Of a stretch of DNA of 64,000 nucleotides, positions 1-11,750 are shown in pieces. The stretch's first letter is position 1, and every line of letters begins with the position of its first letter. Position numbers and translations under genes: made by a program. Origin of the DNA: Capra hircus (Eukaryota; Chordata; Mammalia; Artiodactyla; Bovidae); NCBI RefSeq assembly GCF_001704415.2, contig NC_030821.1:37059210-37123209 (forward strand). Reading direction: 5' to 3'. Under the pieces are notes generated by a model. That model saw only the letters and a list, made by a program, of their open reading frames with translations. It made no database searches and was not told the DNA's origin.

Positions 1-511
1 GTGTTGTAGAAATCTTTGAGTAGTGAAGGTTGGTCACTAATGCAGAGAGATTAAAGGCAGGGACGATAGCTAAGGGGCTTATAGCAGTAGTTTGGATGAG
101 GGATAATGCAAACCAGAAGTATGACAAAGAGAAGAAGCAGAGAAGAGACACAGACTTGACATTTAGAAGGTCAACCATGATGTAAAGTTTTGACGTGGCC
201 TGAAATGATCCTAAACCAAACTTGAGTATAATATATAACACAGAGGAATTATACCAGAAAAACAAAATGTTAATGAAAGGATGATGGGGAGGGATGGGCT
301 ATGCAGCAGGCATGTGCAGTCACGCAGATAAATCTATGGCAAGGATTTCAGGTTATTTTCAACCCACAGCTTTGACTGTAGATGGACTAAGACATAAATG
401 TTTCACTGTGTAGAGTTTTCCTCTCTCACCCAGAAAATAGATAATGGTTGTAAAGTGACATTTTGTGTCTGCAGTGGTGAAGACGGGGCTATCTGTGAGT
501 ATATTTCCCTG
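1..511. other. MAL2 intron 1, no recognisable element
   Basis: Upstream-most stretch of the window. I see no exon, SINE or LINE in it. Given the downstream MAL2 exons it should be the interior of MAL2 intron 1. The CpG-rich first exon expected for MAL2 is not here or anywhere else in the first 10 kb. Confidence 0.6.
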
Positions 512-772
512 TGTTGCTGCTAAGTCACTTCAGTCTTGTCCGACTCTGTGCGACCCCATAGACGGCAGCCCACCAGGCTCCCCCATCCCTGGGATCCTCC
601 AGGCAAGAACACTGGCGTGGGTTGCCATTTCCTTCTCCCATGTGTGAAAGTGAAAAGTGAAAGTGAAGTCGCTCAGCCATGTCTGACACCCAACGACCCC
701 ATGGACTGCAGCCTTCCAGGCTCCTCCAGCCATGAGATTTTCCAGGCAAGAGTACTGGAGTAGGGTGCCATT
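512..772 (-). mobile_element. BOV-A2 SINE (two-unit)
   Basis: On the minus strand this reads as the two-part BOV-A2 SINE: a first unit, the TTTCACTTTTCACTTTCA linker, then a second unit ending in a short GCAGCA run (seen here as tgctgctaag near 514). BOV-A2 is a BovB-mobilised, Bovidae-specific SINE. Short open frames here are only SINE sequence. Confidence 0.9.
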
Positions 773-1713
773 GTGTTAAAAGGATTTTAATTCTTAGCTA
801 AGATTTTTCCTTTGCGTCTGAGTCGAGAATCTCTATCCATGAGAAAGGAGTCTTTAAAACTTCATAAGAGAAAAAAACAAAGCCCCTGCCAAAGATTATT
901 TTCAGCAGTCATTTGCCGTGATTGGCAGCTCCCTAAGAAATATGAAGAACTGAAATATGGGAAACTTTAAACCAAGTTGCTGAAAACCTTGACCTTGAGC
1001 TCCAGAGGAAAAGGTAAAGGAGAGATTTGTCTTGTGGAGTCCGATAGGAATGTTGTACCTGGTGGTAGGAGCTGGGGATGGAGTGTGTTTGCATTGATAC
1101 AACCGAATAGGAAAGACATGGGACAGGAGCCAGGCTGTTGTACCCAATACCACGCGTGTGCAGTACTTAACAAACGCTGTGTGATTGTTCTGCAGGACAA
1201 ATTGAAGAGTGTGTGAAAATATTTCAGGGAAACTGACTGGAGCGGGGAAGGGCAGCTTTGAAGTATGCCTGCTTAAATTCTTGTCCAGTTTCTTTCTTGA
1301 AGAAAGGAAACATTTTATTTAAAAAAAAATTATTTATACTGTTGTGTGAAAATTGTATAACACTTCATGTATAATTCATTTACAGTGCTTTTCAGGTCTG
1401 TTATATTCTTCTGTTTCTCTGTATATCCTTGCTATTAATTTTAGAGAGTTTGATATTGGAATTCCAACTAAAAATCTTAATTTACTACTTAAAAAATAAT
1501 TGTGATATGTATATAGTGGAACTATATGTAACCTTGTTCTGTATCTTCCAAGTCTCCTGTAAATGTGTTATCATACTTTCATAATTTAAAAAAATAAAAA
1601 AAGAGAATAGTAAAAACTAAATGGAAAAATCTAGGTGCTGTAGGTATTCACTGTAAAATTCAGTCTTCTTTTCTGTATGATTTTTTTTTATAATAAAACA
1701 TTGGAGAGGAAAC
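773..1713. other. MAL2 intron 1, AT-rich, no element recognised
   Basis: No exon-like or repeat-like sequence recognised; 1300-1700 is strongly A/T-rich. Short open frames around 900-1216 lack splice signals, codon bias or similarity to any family I know. Confidence 0.45.
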
Positions 1714-2605
1714 AAAAATTTTTATTGAAATATAGTTGATTTACAGTGTTGTGTTTCATATAAACAGCAAAGGATTCAGTTATACATATATATAAGTATT
1801 GTTGCTGTTGTTTACTCACTAAGTCATAGCCAACTCTTTGTGACCCCATGGACTATCAGGCTGCTCTGTCCATGGGATTTCCCAGGCAAGAATTGTGGAG
1901 TGTGTTGCCATGTCCTTCTCCATATAGAAGTGTACAGTTTTTTTTACATTCTCTTTCATTATAGGTTATTACAAGAGATTGAGTATGGTTCCCTGTGCTA
2001 TGCAGTAGGTCCTTATTGATGCTCTATGTTGTGTCTAGTAGTGTATATATATTTAATCCCAATCTCCTAATTTTTCCCTCCACACTTTACTGTTTGGTAA
2101 CCATAAGTTTGTTTTCTACATCTGTGAGTCTATTTCTGTTTTGTAAGTAAGTTCATTTTTAGCATTTTTTAGATTCCACATATAAGCGGTATCATATGAC
2201 ACTTGTCTTTCTCTTTCTGGCTTACGTCACTTAGTACGATCATCTCTAGGTCCATCCATGTTGCTGCAGATGGCATTATTTTATTCTTTTTATGGCTGAG
2301 TCCATGGTGTGTGTATACCACATCTTCTTTATCCATTCATCTGTCAGTGAACACAGATTCCCTGTCTTAGCGATTGTTGGTAATGCTGCAGTGAATACTG
2401 GGGTGCATTTATCTCTTCAAAATATGGTTTTCTCAGGATATTTGTCCAGGAGTAGGATGCTAGATTATATGGTATCACTATTTTTAGTTTTTTAAGGAAC
2501 CTCCATTCTGTTCTCCATGGTGGATGTACCAATTTACATTCCCAACAACAGGGTAGGAGCGTTCCTTTTTCTCCACACCTTCTCCAGCACTTATTATTGC
2601 CCAAC
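1714..2605 (-). mobile_element. L1 LINE, 3' end, interrupted by a SINE
   Basis: Reverse complement of a mammalian L1 3' end. It carries the tail-side motif 'atagttgatttacagtgttg' near 1730, then the segment complementary to the L1 3' UTR and the end of ORF2 (the 'ggtccatccatgttgctgc' stretch at 2249, and 'ttctccacaccttctccagc' near 2570). A Bov-tA SINE at 1797-1922 splits it. The copy is 5'-truncated and non-coding. Confidence 0.85.
1797..1922 (-). mobile_element. Bov-tA SINE inserted in L1
   Basis: Core Bov-tA sequence in reverse orientation ('tgtgaccccatggact' near 1841, 'ccatgggatttcccaggcaa' near 1871). Flanks resemble an imperfect target duplication (tatataagt before, atatagaagt after), and L1 sequence resumes on both sides. 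The SINE is therefore younger than the L1. Confidence 0.85.
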
Positions 2606-4537
2606 ATCTAAAATGTCATGACTCTTCTTCAGGAGCTTATAGTTTACTTGACTTTCCTGTGTCCTATTTTATGTGAAAAGGGCCATGCCCTTGAATAGTC
2701 ACCACAGACGACATTCCTAACTTTTGAATAATAGCTTTCAGAAGAAGGGGGATAAAAAGAAAAATAAGAGGCAAGGACTTATACAGTCGTTTTGATGCTG
2801 AAGCATTGGTATTTCTGCATGAACATTTTAACCTGGGGGATAACTTGCTACCTATAAACATATGGAAAACAGATTTTAAAAATCAAGGGAAACTATAAAT
2901 AAGAGTAAAAAAGAGCCAGAACATACATCTCCCTTAAAATATGGGCTTTCCATTTTAGGGTTAGTAACAGCTATTTGAGAAACCAAAATGGAAGTTTAGC
3001 TCAGATGGGACAAGGAACAAGTCTAATTCTTTATGACATTGTCATATGTATTTTTAAATCTTTCAAGTGTAAATTGAAATAGCAAATCCTCATTTGCATT
3101 AGGTCTTTTCTGTAGATGTCATTTATTGTTGCTTCTCAGGATTTGTCCTTTTTTTCCCTGATTAAAAACAAAACAAACAAAACGCCTTGACAGTGTTTGC
3201 TTCTGAGAACTGTACCAGGGCTAGTCCAGGACCAGTTTGAATGGAAATCAGCATGGTGAGAAGGCAGATGGTGACTGATGGAGAGGAGCCAGGGTGGAGG
3301 GGGCAAGGCACCAGCAAGCATACTTCGGTCACTGGTTCCATGGCCATTGCAGCAGAATAGGTAAACTGAATAAAATCTTGGTCTCAAATGAAGAATTAGA
3401 AAGAAGATTGAAAGAGGTATCATGAGCTAGATTTCAAAAGGTGCCAGCTTCCCCGTAACTTGCTGCCCTAGGCTCCTAAGATCTTGTATGAGGCTGTGGG
3501 TGTTGCCAATAATAGCTTAAAAATTGAGAAGGACATGTTCCTGCTTCCCGAGTCTTCGTGCCTATTTTTGCACACCCACCATGTACCAAGGAATGAGCCA
3601 AGCTCCAGACAGCAGTGTGTTCCCAGTGTCTCAAGCTGCTCTTCTGGAGCATTGTCCTCTAGAACCATCTATTACACACACTGGTGAGTTTCCATTCATT
3701 TCAAAAGAGATGCAGTTGAGCATCCTCAGTATAAAGTGCTGGCCTGGGTTCTAGGCATACAGAGATGTTTAGGCAATGTGGCTGACTCTGACCTCACAAT
3801 CCAGTGGGCAAAACATGCATGCGAGCCTCTGATTTCAACCAGTCAGGGAAGTCTTTCTGTTAAGACTTGGTAGCAGAGTTTTGTTATCCAACAAAAAGTC
3901 TCAAGGCAGCATGCTGGGCAGAAGCATGGACCAGTGTGATGGCCTCTTTGGATGCAGGGGAAGAGGGACCGAGGCTGCAGTGCTGAGAGAGGGCGGCAGG
4001 GAAACAAGCACTGCAGGCGAGAGGGTGAGCTTGCAGAGGCTGACAGCAGTCTCCCCCGTGCTGTGTCCACTGGACTGCAGTCACCTCGTGAAAGACTTTG
4101 CACTTTTATGGGCTGCCTTGTAAATACACCTATCAGTTATTGTATCTGTTGACTGAAGTATATTCCACTTGAAAACATGTTGTATATAAAATGGAGTTAC
4201 AGATGATCTATTCACTAGAAGATAAATAGTCTGAACATGTTAAATGTCCTTTAACCATACTGTTTCATGTGCAGGAACCCAATTAGTCAGCATCCATTGA
4301 AATAGGAGAGACTGTCAAGAAGATAAGGTGTTCTGAACTTTTGGAGGCCTTCAAACCCCTTTGTGATTCTGATGGACATTGAAGACTATATATGACTGTA
4401 TACAGAAAAAATGTATAGGCACTTACCTACCCAATTTGATATGATTTTGGAGAATCAATCCGGCCCTTTCCCCCAAGCCAATCCATGGCCAAATTGTAAA
4501 AACTCTGCTCTGGGATAAACATTAGACTTTTGGGGGC
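2606..4537. other. MAL2 intron 1, no feature recognised
   Basis: About 1.9 kb with moderate GC around 3250-4100. Several short open frames (for example 3484-3754 and 3843-4152) overlap on both strands, show no conserved domain and have no splice context. I see no gene or clear repeat. Confidence 0.4.
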
Positions 4538-4768
4538 TGGAATAGCATAATGTTAAGAGTATAAGTGCAGATCCCAGGTCTCACATTTATTAGCTGTATA
4601 ATTTAGAGCAAGTTATTAATGACTGTATCTTGAAGAGCTTATCTATAAAATGGGAATAATAAGAGTGCTTATCTCTCAGTGTTTGTAAGGCTTAAGTTGG
4701 TACAAATAAAACCCTCAGAACAGTGCTTGGAACACAAGAGCTAGGTAAATACTAGCTCATATTTCTCT
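4538..4768 (+). mobile_element. MIR SINE
   Basis: Diverged but near full-length MIR in forward orientation. It has 'gcataatgttaagagtataa', then 'tagctgtataatttagagca', then 'ctataaaatgggaataataa', and ends in 'aacagtgcttggaacac'. MIR is an ancient tRNA-derived SINE shared by mammals and no longer mobile. Confidence 0.85.
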
Positions 4769-6274
4769 TAGCCTCGTCAGCTTTAACGTCATACTCAAGC
4801 TAACTCTGTAAGCCAGGTTGGGAGACTCTTTTTTCCTCTAGGCATTCTGGTTTTTTCATTCCACTGATATAAAGTGATGAAACGTCCAATATGTAAATAG
4901 TAGGAAATTTGGAAAGAGAGGGCTATGCTTTACATACAGAAAGTTGGCAGTATTGAAGTGTTTCTCCTTAGGGGCGGTCTGACCAGCCCTTCACACCTTC
5001 AGCTTCACTTACCTTTCCCTGGTCTCGTTCCAAATATTGACTGAAAATAGGTCAGCGGAGAAATTGGCCTGTTTATTTAGTGAATAATAAGAGTATACTA
5101 AGATGAAGGTGTCAAAGTGGTTTGGAAATTATTAGCTAAGTTGTCGGAGGGCATGTTTAAAAGCACGCTGTTAGGAAATAAGTGACATTTGAAAAGAAAA
5201 AGGGTGTTTGCAAAAGGCATCCTTAGGGGACATAGGAAGACCATCCAAATAGGAGCCAAGTTGAGAAGTCTGTAATCCATGCAGCCAGAATTATCAGTTA
5301 CTCAAGACCATGGCTCCCCATGGGGTTACGTATTTTTGTCCTTCCACAGTTTCTAGTGAAAACATGTTTTAGCTCCAACTGTGAGGGTTCAGTTTGGTGT
5401 AATGTGTGGATGAATGCTGCATGGTTTTCTTATGGCAAGGTTTCAGCCAGGTCACACCCTCTGCCTGCAGGAACCAATCTGCAGTGATGAGCACACACTA
5501 AGCCACAGAGGAGACCTGTGGGTTTAGGAATGGGTAGCAACTTAGTCCCTGCAACTCGAGGTGTATTTGAGCACTTAAGGTGCATGCCAAGTACACTTTA
5601 ATTTGAGCTCAGGAGGCGAGGGTAAGAGGGGAAGACTGATACCAGATTCAAAGTCATGAGCCCTGACTTTACTCCTGGAAGAAATTTCAAAAGGTGGTGC
5701 CTTAGGGAGTCTTGTATGTAATTATCAGACTTTTTAGGACACCAGAGAGTGGTGGAAGGCCATAACAGACAAGCGGTCACAAGTGGACTCAGATCCAAGA
5801 CACACCACCGGTGAGCCGGCATTCCCCACTTCTCAGGCCGTGTGCACTCTCCAGTTGCTGCAAGACTGTTCTCCCTCAGATTTTAACCATTTTTGTGTTC
5901 TGCTTTTCACTTCTAAAAACAAAGCTTCCTCCAGAGTCACCTCTACTGAACAAGGATGCTGATAATTAATGTGGCCGGTAAATACGCTGAACTAAGGAAT
6001 GCCTAGAATCAGGTGAAGAGAATATACTCAACATTGGTAATGTTAGTAAAGGCTCAGGTTTTGTTTTTTTTTTAAGTTGGAGCCAGATTTGGATGCTCAG
6101 GAGAAAAGTAGCTTTTGGCAAAAAGAAGAGATAGTGCATTGTGGAGTAAGGAGAAATACTGTGTCAAGGCCCTCCGGACCTGTTTACCAAGGTGGCAGTC
6201 TTGCAACGAGGAAGGTGGATCTCCAGAGTGGCTTAATTCTCTTTTCTGGCCCATCCTCTATCTACTGCAGTGAA
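4769..6274. other. MAL2 intron 1, no feature recognised
   Basis: No exon, RNA gene or confident repeat seen. Short open frames such as 5598-5822 and 6072-6325 are unsupported; the latter runs into a SINE. Confidence 0.4.
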
Positions 6275-6398
6275 AGGGTTAGTCGCTCAGTCATGTCCGA
6301 CTCTTTGCGACCCCAGGGACTGTAGCCCACCAGGCTTCTCTGTCCATGGGATTCTCCAGGCAAGAGTACTGGCGTGGGTTGTCATTTCCTTCTCCATT
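6275..6398 (-). mobile_element. Bov-tA SINE fragment
   Basis: Reverse-orientation Bov-tA core: 'gtcgctcagtcatgtccgac' near 6283, then the accaggcttctctgtccatg stretch and 'ctccaggcaagagtactgg'. It lacks the tRNA-Glu-like head half. Confidence 0.9.
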
Positions 6399-7200
6399 AT
6401 TGAGCAAGACTTAAATCTGGGTTTCACAGAATCTCTGATCTAAGGATGTAGTGTGGGTGTGTGTGCGCACGCATGCCTGCAGAAGCATTTGTGGGGGTAG
6501 GGGGGAAGGCATTCATACACCTTCCTGCCTCCCCTCCCCTCTTTCCAGCCATACCCACATCACAGATAGGAACGCAAGTCTGTTTCTCATATACACGCCT
6601 AGTTCCCTTTCCTAGCCTTTGAGGTATGGGAAGGACAGTACTTTCGGGTCTGACAAGGACAGTTCATCTCTACTGTGTCACGTTAGCATCCCCGGTTACA
6701 GCCCTCATCTGCCTTGAAAGCCTGCTTCAGAGCCTGCCTCCCCGGCCTGCCTTCTGGATTCCTCCCCTTCTGCTCCTTCTCTCCTCTCCCCATCTCCCGG
6801 AGCACACAGCGTTGAGCTCTTTTTATAGCACTCACCGCAATCTGCTCCTGAATCAGATTTGATGGTGTCTATTTCTCCCTTATTTAGAGCTCCTGGAGAC
6901 AGAACCTTGCCTTTTTTTTTCCACCTTTTTTCTCAGTGTCCTACTACAGTGCTTGGCAGCAGATTGAGGTCCAGTCCAGCTTTATTACATGTTATGCTTA
7001 ATTCCAAGAGATCATACAGCATCTTCTTTAGAGGCGTCATGTGATCATAACCTCTGTATCGTATAATGATGCTTATCCTTCTGAGTCTGCCTGTCCCCAG
7101 TGGACAATGGCAGGTTGTTCTTTATTCTTTATTTTGGCACCTGGAGTCTCAAGAAATGATTCTTGAATTAATAGATATTTAGTAGTGATGTATATTTCTT
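6399..7200. other. MAL2 intron 1; possible L2 remnant at its end
   Basis: Pyrimidine-rich stretch at 6520-6800. Around 6885-6965 the order 'gagctcctggagacagaacc ... acagtgcttggcagcagatt' resembles the reverse complement of an L2 3' end. The open frames at 6626-7044 are unsupported. Confidence 0.35.
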
Positions 7201-7468
7201 GCTGCTGCTGCTGCTGCTAAGTTGCTTCAGTCGTGTCCGACTCTGTGCGACCCCATAGAGTCGCTCCGCCGCCCCTGGGATTCTCCAGGCAAGAACACTG
7301 AAGTGGGTTGCCATTTCCTTCTCCAATGCATGAAAGTGAAAAGTGAAAGGGAAGTCGCTCAGTCGTGTCCGACTCGTAGCGACCCCATGGACTGTAGCCT
7401 ACCAGGCTCCTCCATCCATGAGATTTTCCAGGCAAGAGTCCTGGAGTGGGGTGCCATTGCCTTCTCCG
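7201..7468 (-). mobile_element. BOV-A2 SINE, full two-unit copy
   Basis: Starts with the (GCT)n run at 7202 that corresponds to the 3' (GCA)n tail, then two units separated by the aaagtgaaaagtgaaa linker. A short imperfect target duplication flanks it: tatttctt ends at 7200 and recurs at 7472-7479. Little decay, so probably a fairly recent insertion into MAL2 intron 1. Confidence 0.93.
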
Positions 7469-8679
7469 GTGTATTTCTTAAGCAGTATTTAAAATAATGT
7501 TGCTTATTTATTGGTGGGAGAGTAAGAACAATGTACCAAGAAGAAGAGGCTGAGAAAAAAGAAGAAATGAAAGATCTTATCACCTTCAAATATGTATTAA
7601 ACAGTAAGAAAGAGCAGAGAATCTTTTACCAGGAACACTGTTTCTTTCATAGCTACTAAGGTTATGGTTATATTTTTTTAAAGTATATATTAATATTCAT
7701 GACTTAGATTTACTTCATAAAACTTTCCGGGTTGATGGTTCATGTTTCGTTTGGAATTAGGACTTGAGATATAACAACATTATTATCAAAGTATTAGACT
7801 GGCTCTTTCATTATTGTTGTTCAAGTGATAACTTAGGCTTTCCAAAATGTTTTTCAAAGCACTAATGAATTGTGTGGGCCTCTTTTGTTTTTTTAGAAAC
7901 TTGAATTAATACTTGTACTTTCAGCTTCTAATGAGCAAGTTGGATATTATCTAGCAAGATACACATGATTATTGTTTTTTAATATTTGGCGCTCCGATTG
8001 TTCTCCCATGGGAAATAACTTGTTTGTTCACGAAGCAAATATCTAAGAGCCTTCCGTACGCCAGACATAACCTGCTTCTATGACGTCATCTATATTGTTG
8101 TATTGTTTGTGGAGCTGGGGATTTATTCCCACTTACCTGTTTGTGTCTCCAGGATACTTCTATAACCTAGGTTTTCATTGCCAAATATGGCACAGTGCCT
8201 GACCGAGAGCTAAGAAAGAATTAACTTGTAGATAAATAAATGATATTAGATACAGAGGCATATAAGACAGCCTACTGCCAAGAAGGTCTAGTAGTACAGT
8301 TGGACTGAAAGCCAGGGGCATTAATTATTAATACAGTGTTTCTCATCCATGTAACAAATCCACAATAGGGAGTTTGCCCAGAGGGCAGGAAGATGGCCTG
8401 AGCGTGGGATGGAACTCAGGAAAGGCCTTCTGGTTGATGTGCTATCCATGGTGAGCTATGCATGGGAGTTTCTCAGAAACACATAGGGAAGGAGCAATAT
8501 TCTGGGCCAACATAAGTCAGGCCACTCAAATGTGAAAGAGCTTTGTCTCTGGACTGTTCATTTCTTTTTCTATAATGTAAGATGTGAGGGGCTCAGTGGC
8601 AAGAGACAAGTATGGAAAAGACAGATTAGCTCATAAAGGGCCTGGAATACCCTGTAAAGGATGTGTAGCCTTTATGTCA
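7469..8679. other. MAL2 intron 1, no feature recognised
   Basis: About 1.2 kb of AT-rich intron without a recognisable exon, RNA gene or repeat. Confidence 0.4.
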
Positions 8680-8772
8680 CACTCTCTCTTTTTGTTGGCT
8701 GCATGACATGTGGGATCTTAGTTCCCCAACCAGGGAGGAGCTTTAACAACTGGACCACCAGGAAAGTCCCTA
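8680..8772 (-). mobile_element. CHR/SINE2-type tRNA-Glu SINE fragment
   Basis: Reverse orientation: T-rich start, 'ttggctgcatgacatgtggg', 'atcttagttccccaaccagg', and 'tggaccaccaggaaagtccc' at the right end. This is the typical cetartiodactyl CHR-like SINE body. Confidence 0.8.
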
Positions 8773-9079
8773 GCCTCTATCTCTTTGGCGGTAGCATGGA
8801 GGAGACCGTTGCTGTCAGCTTCATTAAACTGTCCTCACCCGCTAACTCCTCCTCCTCTGTTTTCTCGCTCACTGCTACCTGCCCCAGCCATAAATCTGGG
8901 TATTTTCTTCATCCGTTCTTTTGCTCTCATGTCCCAGCCTGCTGCTCCATCACCCCGAGCTCTGCCCTGCAGCCCTGCCAGGCTGTTTCTCAGCCCCCCT
9001 GCCCCAGATCATCTCAAGATTTACCTCCTGCCCTGAAACAGCCTCCTCTGCCCTCTGCCCTTCTCCCTGGCACTGTCCT

Positions 9080-9305
9080 TTGAGCTGTTGCTTCTAGGCA
9101 GTGTTTTCTGACTTCTCACAACTGGATTTAGTGCCCCGCGTTTGCCCAATTGTGCCACAAGTGAAGCAGCATTTAAGAGACTTGCTTAATTTCCTCTTTC
9201 CTATAAGACACTATGAACTCTGTGATGGCTGAGACCATTGTTTACCGTTTTATGCCTTTTACCCAGCACAGTGCCAGACAGTGGGTATTTACTGAATAAT
9301 GGGTG
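9080..9305 (-). mobile_element. L2 LINE 3'-end remnant
   Basis: Reverse complement of the L2 tail: 'gaactctgtgatggctgaga' near 9212, 'cagcacagtgccagacagtg' near 9265, 'tatttactgaataatgggtg' at the end. Diverged and non-coding. The upstream C-rich stretch from 8780, including an open frame to 9083, may be more of the same element, but I cannot show it. Confidence 0.55.
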
Positions 9306-9394
9306 TATAAATACCTAAAGTACTTATTCTTATGTCCAACACATAGAAGAGCATCAATAAATGATGAAAGATTTTGTTTTCTATCATGTACAGT

Positions 9395-9521
9395 GGTGGT
9401 GGTTTAGTTGCCGAGTCGTGTCCAACTCTTTCGGCCCCATGGACTGTAGCCCACCAGGCTCCTCTGTCCATGGGATTCTTCAGGCAAGAATACTGGAGTG
9501 GGTTGTCATTTCCTTCTCCAG
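9395..9521 (-). mobile_element. Bov-tA SINE with 11-bp TSD
   Basis: Reverse-orientation Bov-tA core. The same 11 bases, tcatgtacagt, occur at 9384-9394 and again at 9522-9532, exactly bracketing the element. This sets both boundaries and shows a young insertion. Confidence 0.93.
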
Positions 9522-9544
9522 TCATGTACAGTAGCTACAGCTAT

Positions 9545-9758
9545 TCAGTTAGTTAGCATTAGTCACCCAGTCATATCCAACTCTTTGTGATGCTATGGAC
9601 TGACTATAGCCCACCAGGCTTCTCTGTCCATGGAATTCTCCAGGCAGGAATATTGGAGTGGGTAGCTGTTCCCTCCTCCAGGGGATCTTCCCAACCCAGG
9701 GATCAAACCCAGGTCTCCTGCATTGTAGGCAGGTTCTTTACCATCTGAGTCACCATGT
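9545..9758 (-). mobile_element. Bov-tA2-type SINE
   Basis: Reverse orientation, near full length: 'tcacccagtcatatccaact', 'ccaggcttctctgtccatgg', 'ggggatcttcccaacccagg', 'ttctttaccatctgagtcac'. The last part is the tRNA-Glu-like head. Confidence 0.9.
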
Positions 9759-10003
9759 GTAGGCAAATCTCACCTGTGTGAGTAGGTCGTGATAAGGACT
9801 GAAGCATGGCTGTGAGAAGTGACAGGTTAGAAATTTATGGCTGATCTTTGCTAATAGACTCTCTGAGAAGTGGCGAGAACAGAAGCCAGTAGATGGTAAT
9901 AAGGAGAGGCGGTGGAGAGATAAATTTGTAAAAATGGTGAACTGGAAAGAAATCCTTAGAGAGGAAACCAGAGAGGCAGCAACGTCAAGGGAAAATACTT
10001 AAC

Positions 10004-10110
10004 TTTTTTTTTTTGGAGCATAGTTGATTAACAATGTTGTGTTAGTTTCAGTGTATAGCGAAGGGATTCAGTTATATAATACACATACATATATTTATTC
10101 TTTATCAAAT
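10004..10110 (-). mobile_element. L1 3'-end fragment
   Basis: Poly-T start at 10006 followed by 'catagttgattaacaatgtt' and 'gggattcagttatataatac', the reverse complement of a ruminant L1 tail. Severely 5'-truncated. It lies about 300 bases before the MAL2 exon. Confidence 0.75.
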
Positions 10111-10409
10111 TCTTTTAAAAGAAAATACTTTTAGATGGTGAAAGCATGCTGAACCTGGTCTTAGACTGAGGACAAGAGTCCAACAGAAAGGCAGGTTCAG
10201 AAATGGTGTGGAGTCAGATCAGGCCCCAGAGCAGAAGCTCTTGCTTGCAGCTGAGAGAAGGCATCTCCAGTAATGATGGAGACATGTCACTGGCGGGGTT
10301 GCAGGAACACATGCAGGGGTCTGGGGAGGAACCAAGACAGCGAGGAAGCCTGATGCAGGCATGTCCAGTTCTGTGCCAAATCTATCACTGTGTTTCCTTT
10401 CCCCTGCAG

Positions 10410-10580
10410 GTGTTCGGAGGACTCGTGTGGATCCTAGTCGCCTCCTCCAATGTTCCTCTACCTCTGTTGCAAGGATGGGTCATGTTTGTGTCTGTGACAG
10501 CTTTCGTCTGTTCCCTTCTCTTCCTGGGCGTTTTCCTCTCTGGCGTGGTGACTCAGATTAATGCCAATTGGAATTTCCTG
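10410..10580 (+). CDS. MAL2: MAL2 coding exon 2 (internal)
   Basis: MAL2 is a MARVEL-domain tetraspan membrane protein needed for basolateral-to-apical transcytosis in polarised epithelia; in the literature it partners TPD52-family proteins and the formin INF2. This exon is 171 bases (57 codons) in phase 0. It is bounded by a pyrimidine-rich acceptor ending in cctgcag at 10409 and a gtaaggg donor at 10581. The peptide opens VFGGLVWILVASS, the end of the first membrane segment, then a short loop (NVPLPLLQ). The second membrane segment follows, from GWVMFVSVTAF through FLGVFLSG, and the exon ends in NANWNFL. By analogy with human MAL2 (recalled, 176 residues) these are residues 45-101. Relative to my memory of human MAL2, the VC after TAF and the V residues near the exon end are conservative changes. 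The reading frame stays open on both sides, but sequence outside the splice sites is intronic. No plausible alternative identity. Confidence 0.95.
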
Positions 10581-11526
10581 GTAAGGGATCTTTATGTCTC
10601 TTTCTGGAAAAATGCGAGAAACTTATGAGGATCTTGTTTTGTCCTGAGATGCCAGATCTCTGGTTCTATCCATTACCTCTAGTGGGAGAGAAGAGGTCAG
10701 AGCACAGGGGCTGCTGTGTTGCTGTGTGGCCGGCCCAGCTGGACAGCAGGGTCCCAGTTTGTGCAATTCCGGTGTTGACATAACTCAACCATCTCTCTGT
10801 TACTCCCTTATGAGTTAGATGACCTTTCTGCAAAGACGGTTTTATTTCACACAACAAATGAATCTCATTACAGTTATTGAACTATCGAACAGATGATTCG
10901 GGGAGATGGATGCTGTGCCATATATCTTAAAGTTTTCCATTGATTCCTGCTTCAGATACCAAATACATGTATTCTTTTCAGAAAACAAGTAGCTCTATAT
11001 TCTACTCTTCAGATAACTTAGAAAAGGCAAGGCCATATTTTACATTTATTTTCAATGTCTGTCCTAGATTAGCAAGAGTAGATACATTTTAAGAAGTGAA
11101 TTTGAAATTGACACCATTTTAAAAATTATGATACCCTTATATTGGGTCAATTTACATTTCCTTTTTCTCCTATCATGTAGTCAAATCTCTTTCATGCTTG
11201 TGGTCATTCACTCTCTGGGGTTATCTGTCAGTGGCCCAGTGGAGCATAAATGGCAGTCCATCAGTGATCAGTTTAATAAGGTTCATGAAGAACCACCACT
11301 AGGTTCTTTCACACTTTGGCAGTTAGAAACTTTAATCAGACCTTCAGTCAGGCTTTGTATATGTTTCTTTCATTTGTGGTAGTGTTTTATTCAGCAGCAA
11401 GAAAAAATATCTGTTTTTGTCTTATTTATAGACCATACTGAGGAGCATCATCTCAGATGTTGTCAGCAGTGAAGTCTAGCAAATGTGACTGCCCATTCAG
11501 TCAGCCAGGGCCAGCTAAGGAGGACG
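10581..11526. other. MAL2 intron 2, 5' part
   Basis: Starts at the GT donor of the exon above. I see no further exon or recognisable repeat in this stretch. Read-through open frames (10568-10783 and 11128-11382) have no support. The whole intron runs 10581-19642. Confidence 0.7.
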
Positions 11527-11750
11527 TGTAGTGCTGTGGTTATAATCCTGCCCAGGCTTTGAGATTAGTTGGGTCTGCTTACTAACCAAATAGCCTTGGG
11601 CAAAATACTGAGCCTCATTTCTTCCTCTGTAAAATGATAATACCAGCCTCACAAGATGTTTTTAAGGAATAATGGAATCCATGTATTATTAAGTGTTCAG
11701 CTTTGTGTCTGATTTATAGTAAGTGATCAGTAAATCATCAAACTCCTTCA
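11527..11750 (+). mobile_element. MIR SINE
   Basis: Forward MIR: 'gtagtgctgtggttataatc', 'agccttgggcaaaatactga', 'ctgtaaaatgataataccag', and a tail with 'agtaagtgatcagtaaat'. Old, inactive. Confidence 0.8.

Noticed and set aside
8661..9083. 140-codon open frame rich in Ser, Pro and Cys
   Set aside because: Starts in a CHR SINE and continues through C-rich, probably L2-derived intron sequence; low-complexity composition and no conserved motif.
9545..9758. tRNA-Glu-like sequences in the Bov-tA SINEs as possible tRNA genes
   Set aside because: They are the decayed tRNA-derived heads of SINEs and are embedded in SINE cores; no intact cloverleaf tRNA is apparent.
1..10409. Search for the MAL2 first exon (proline-rich N-terminus) and CpG island
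   Set aside because: No matching proline-rich open frame, no GC-rich promoter and no suitable donor found; the exon must lie upstream of the window.
10203..10628. Single 141-codon open frame covering the MAL2 exon
   Set aside because: Only 10410-10580 is exon. The rest is intron read through the splice sites: a strong acceptor at 10408-10409 and a donor at 10581-10582.
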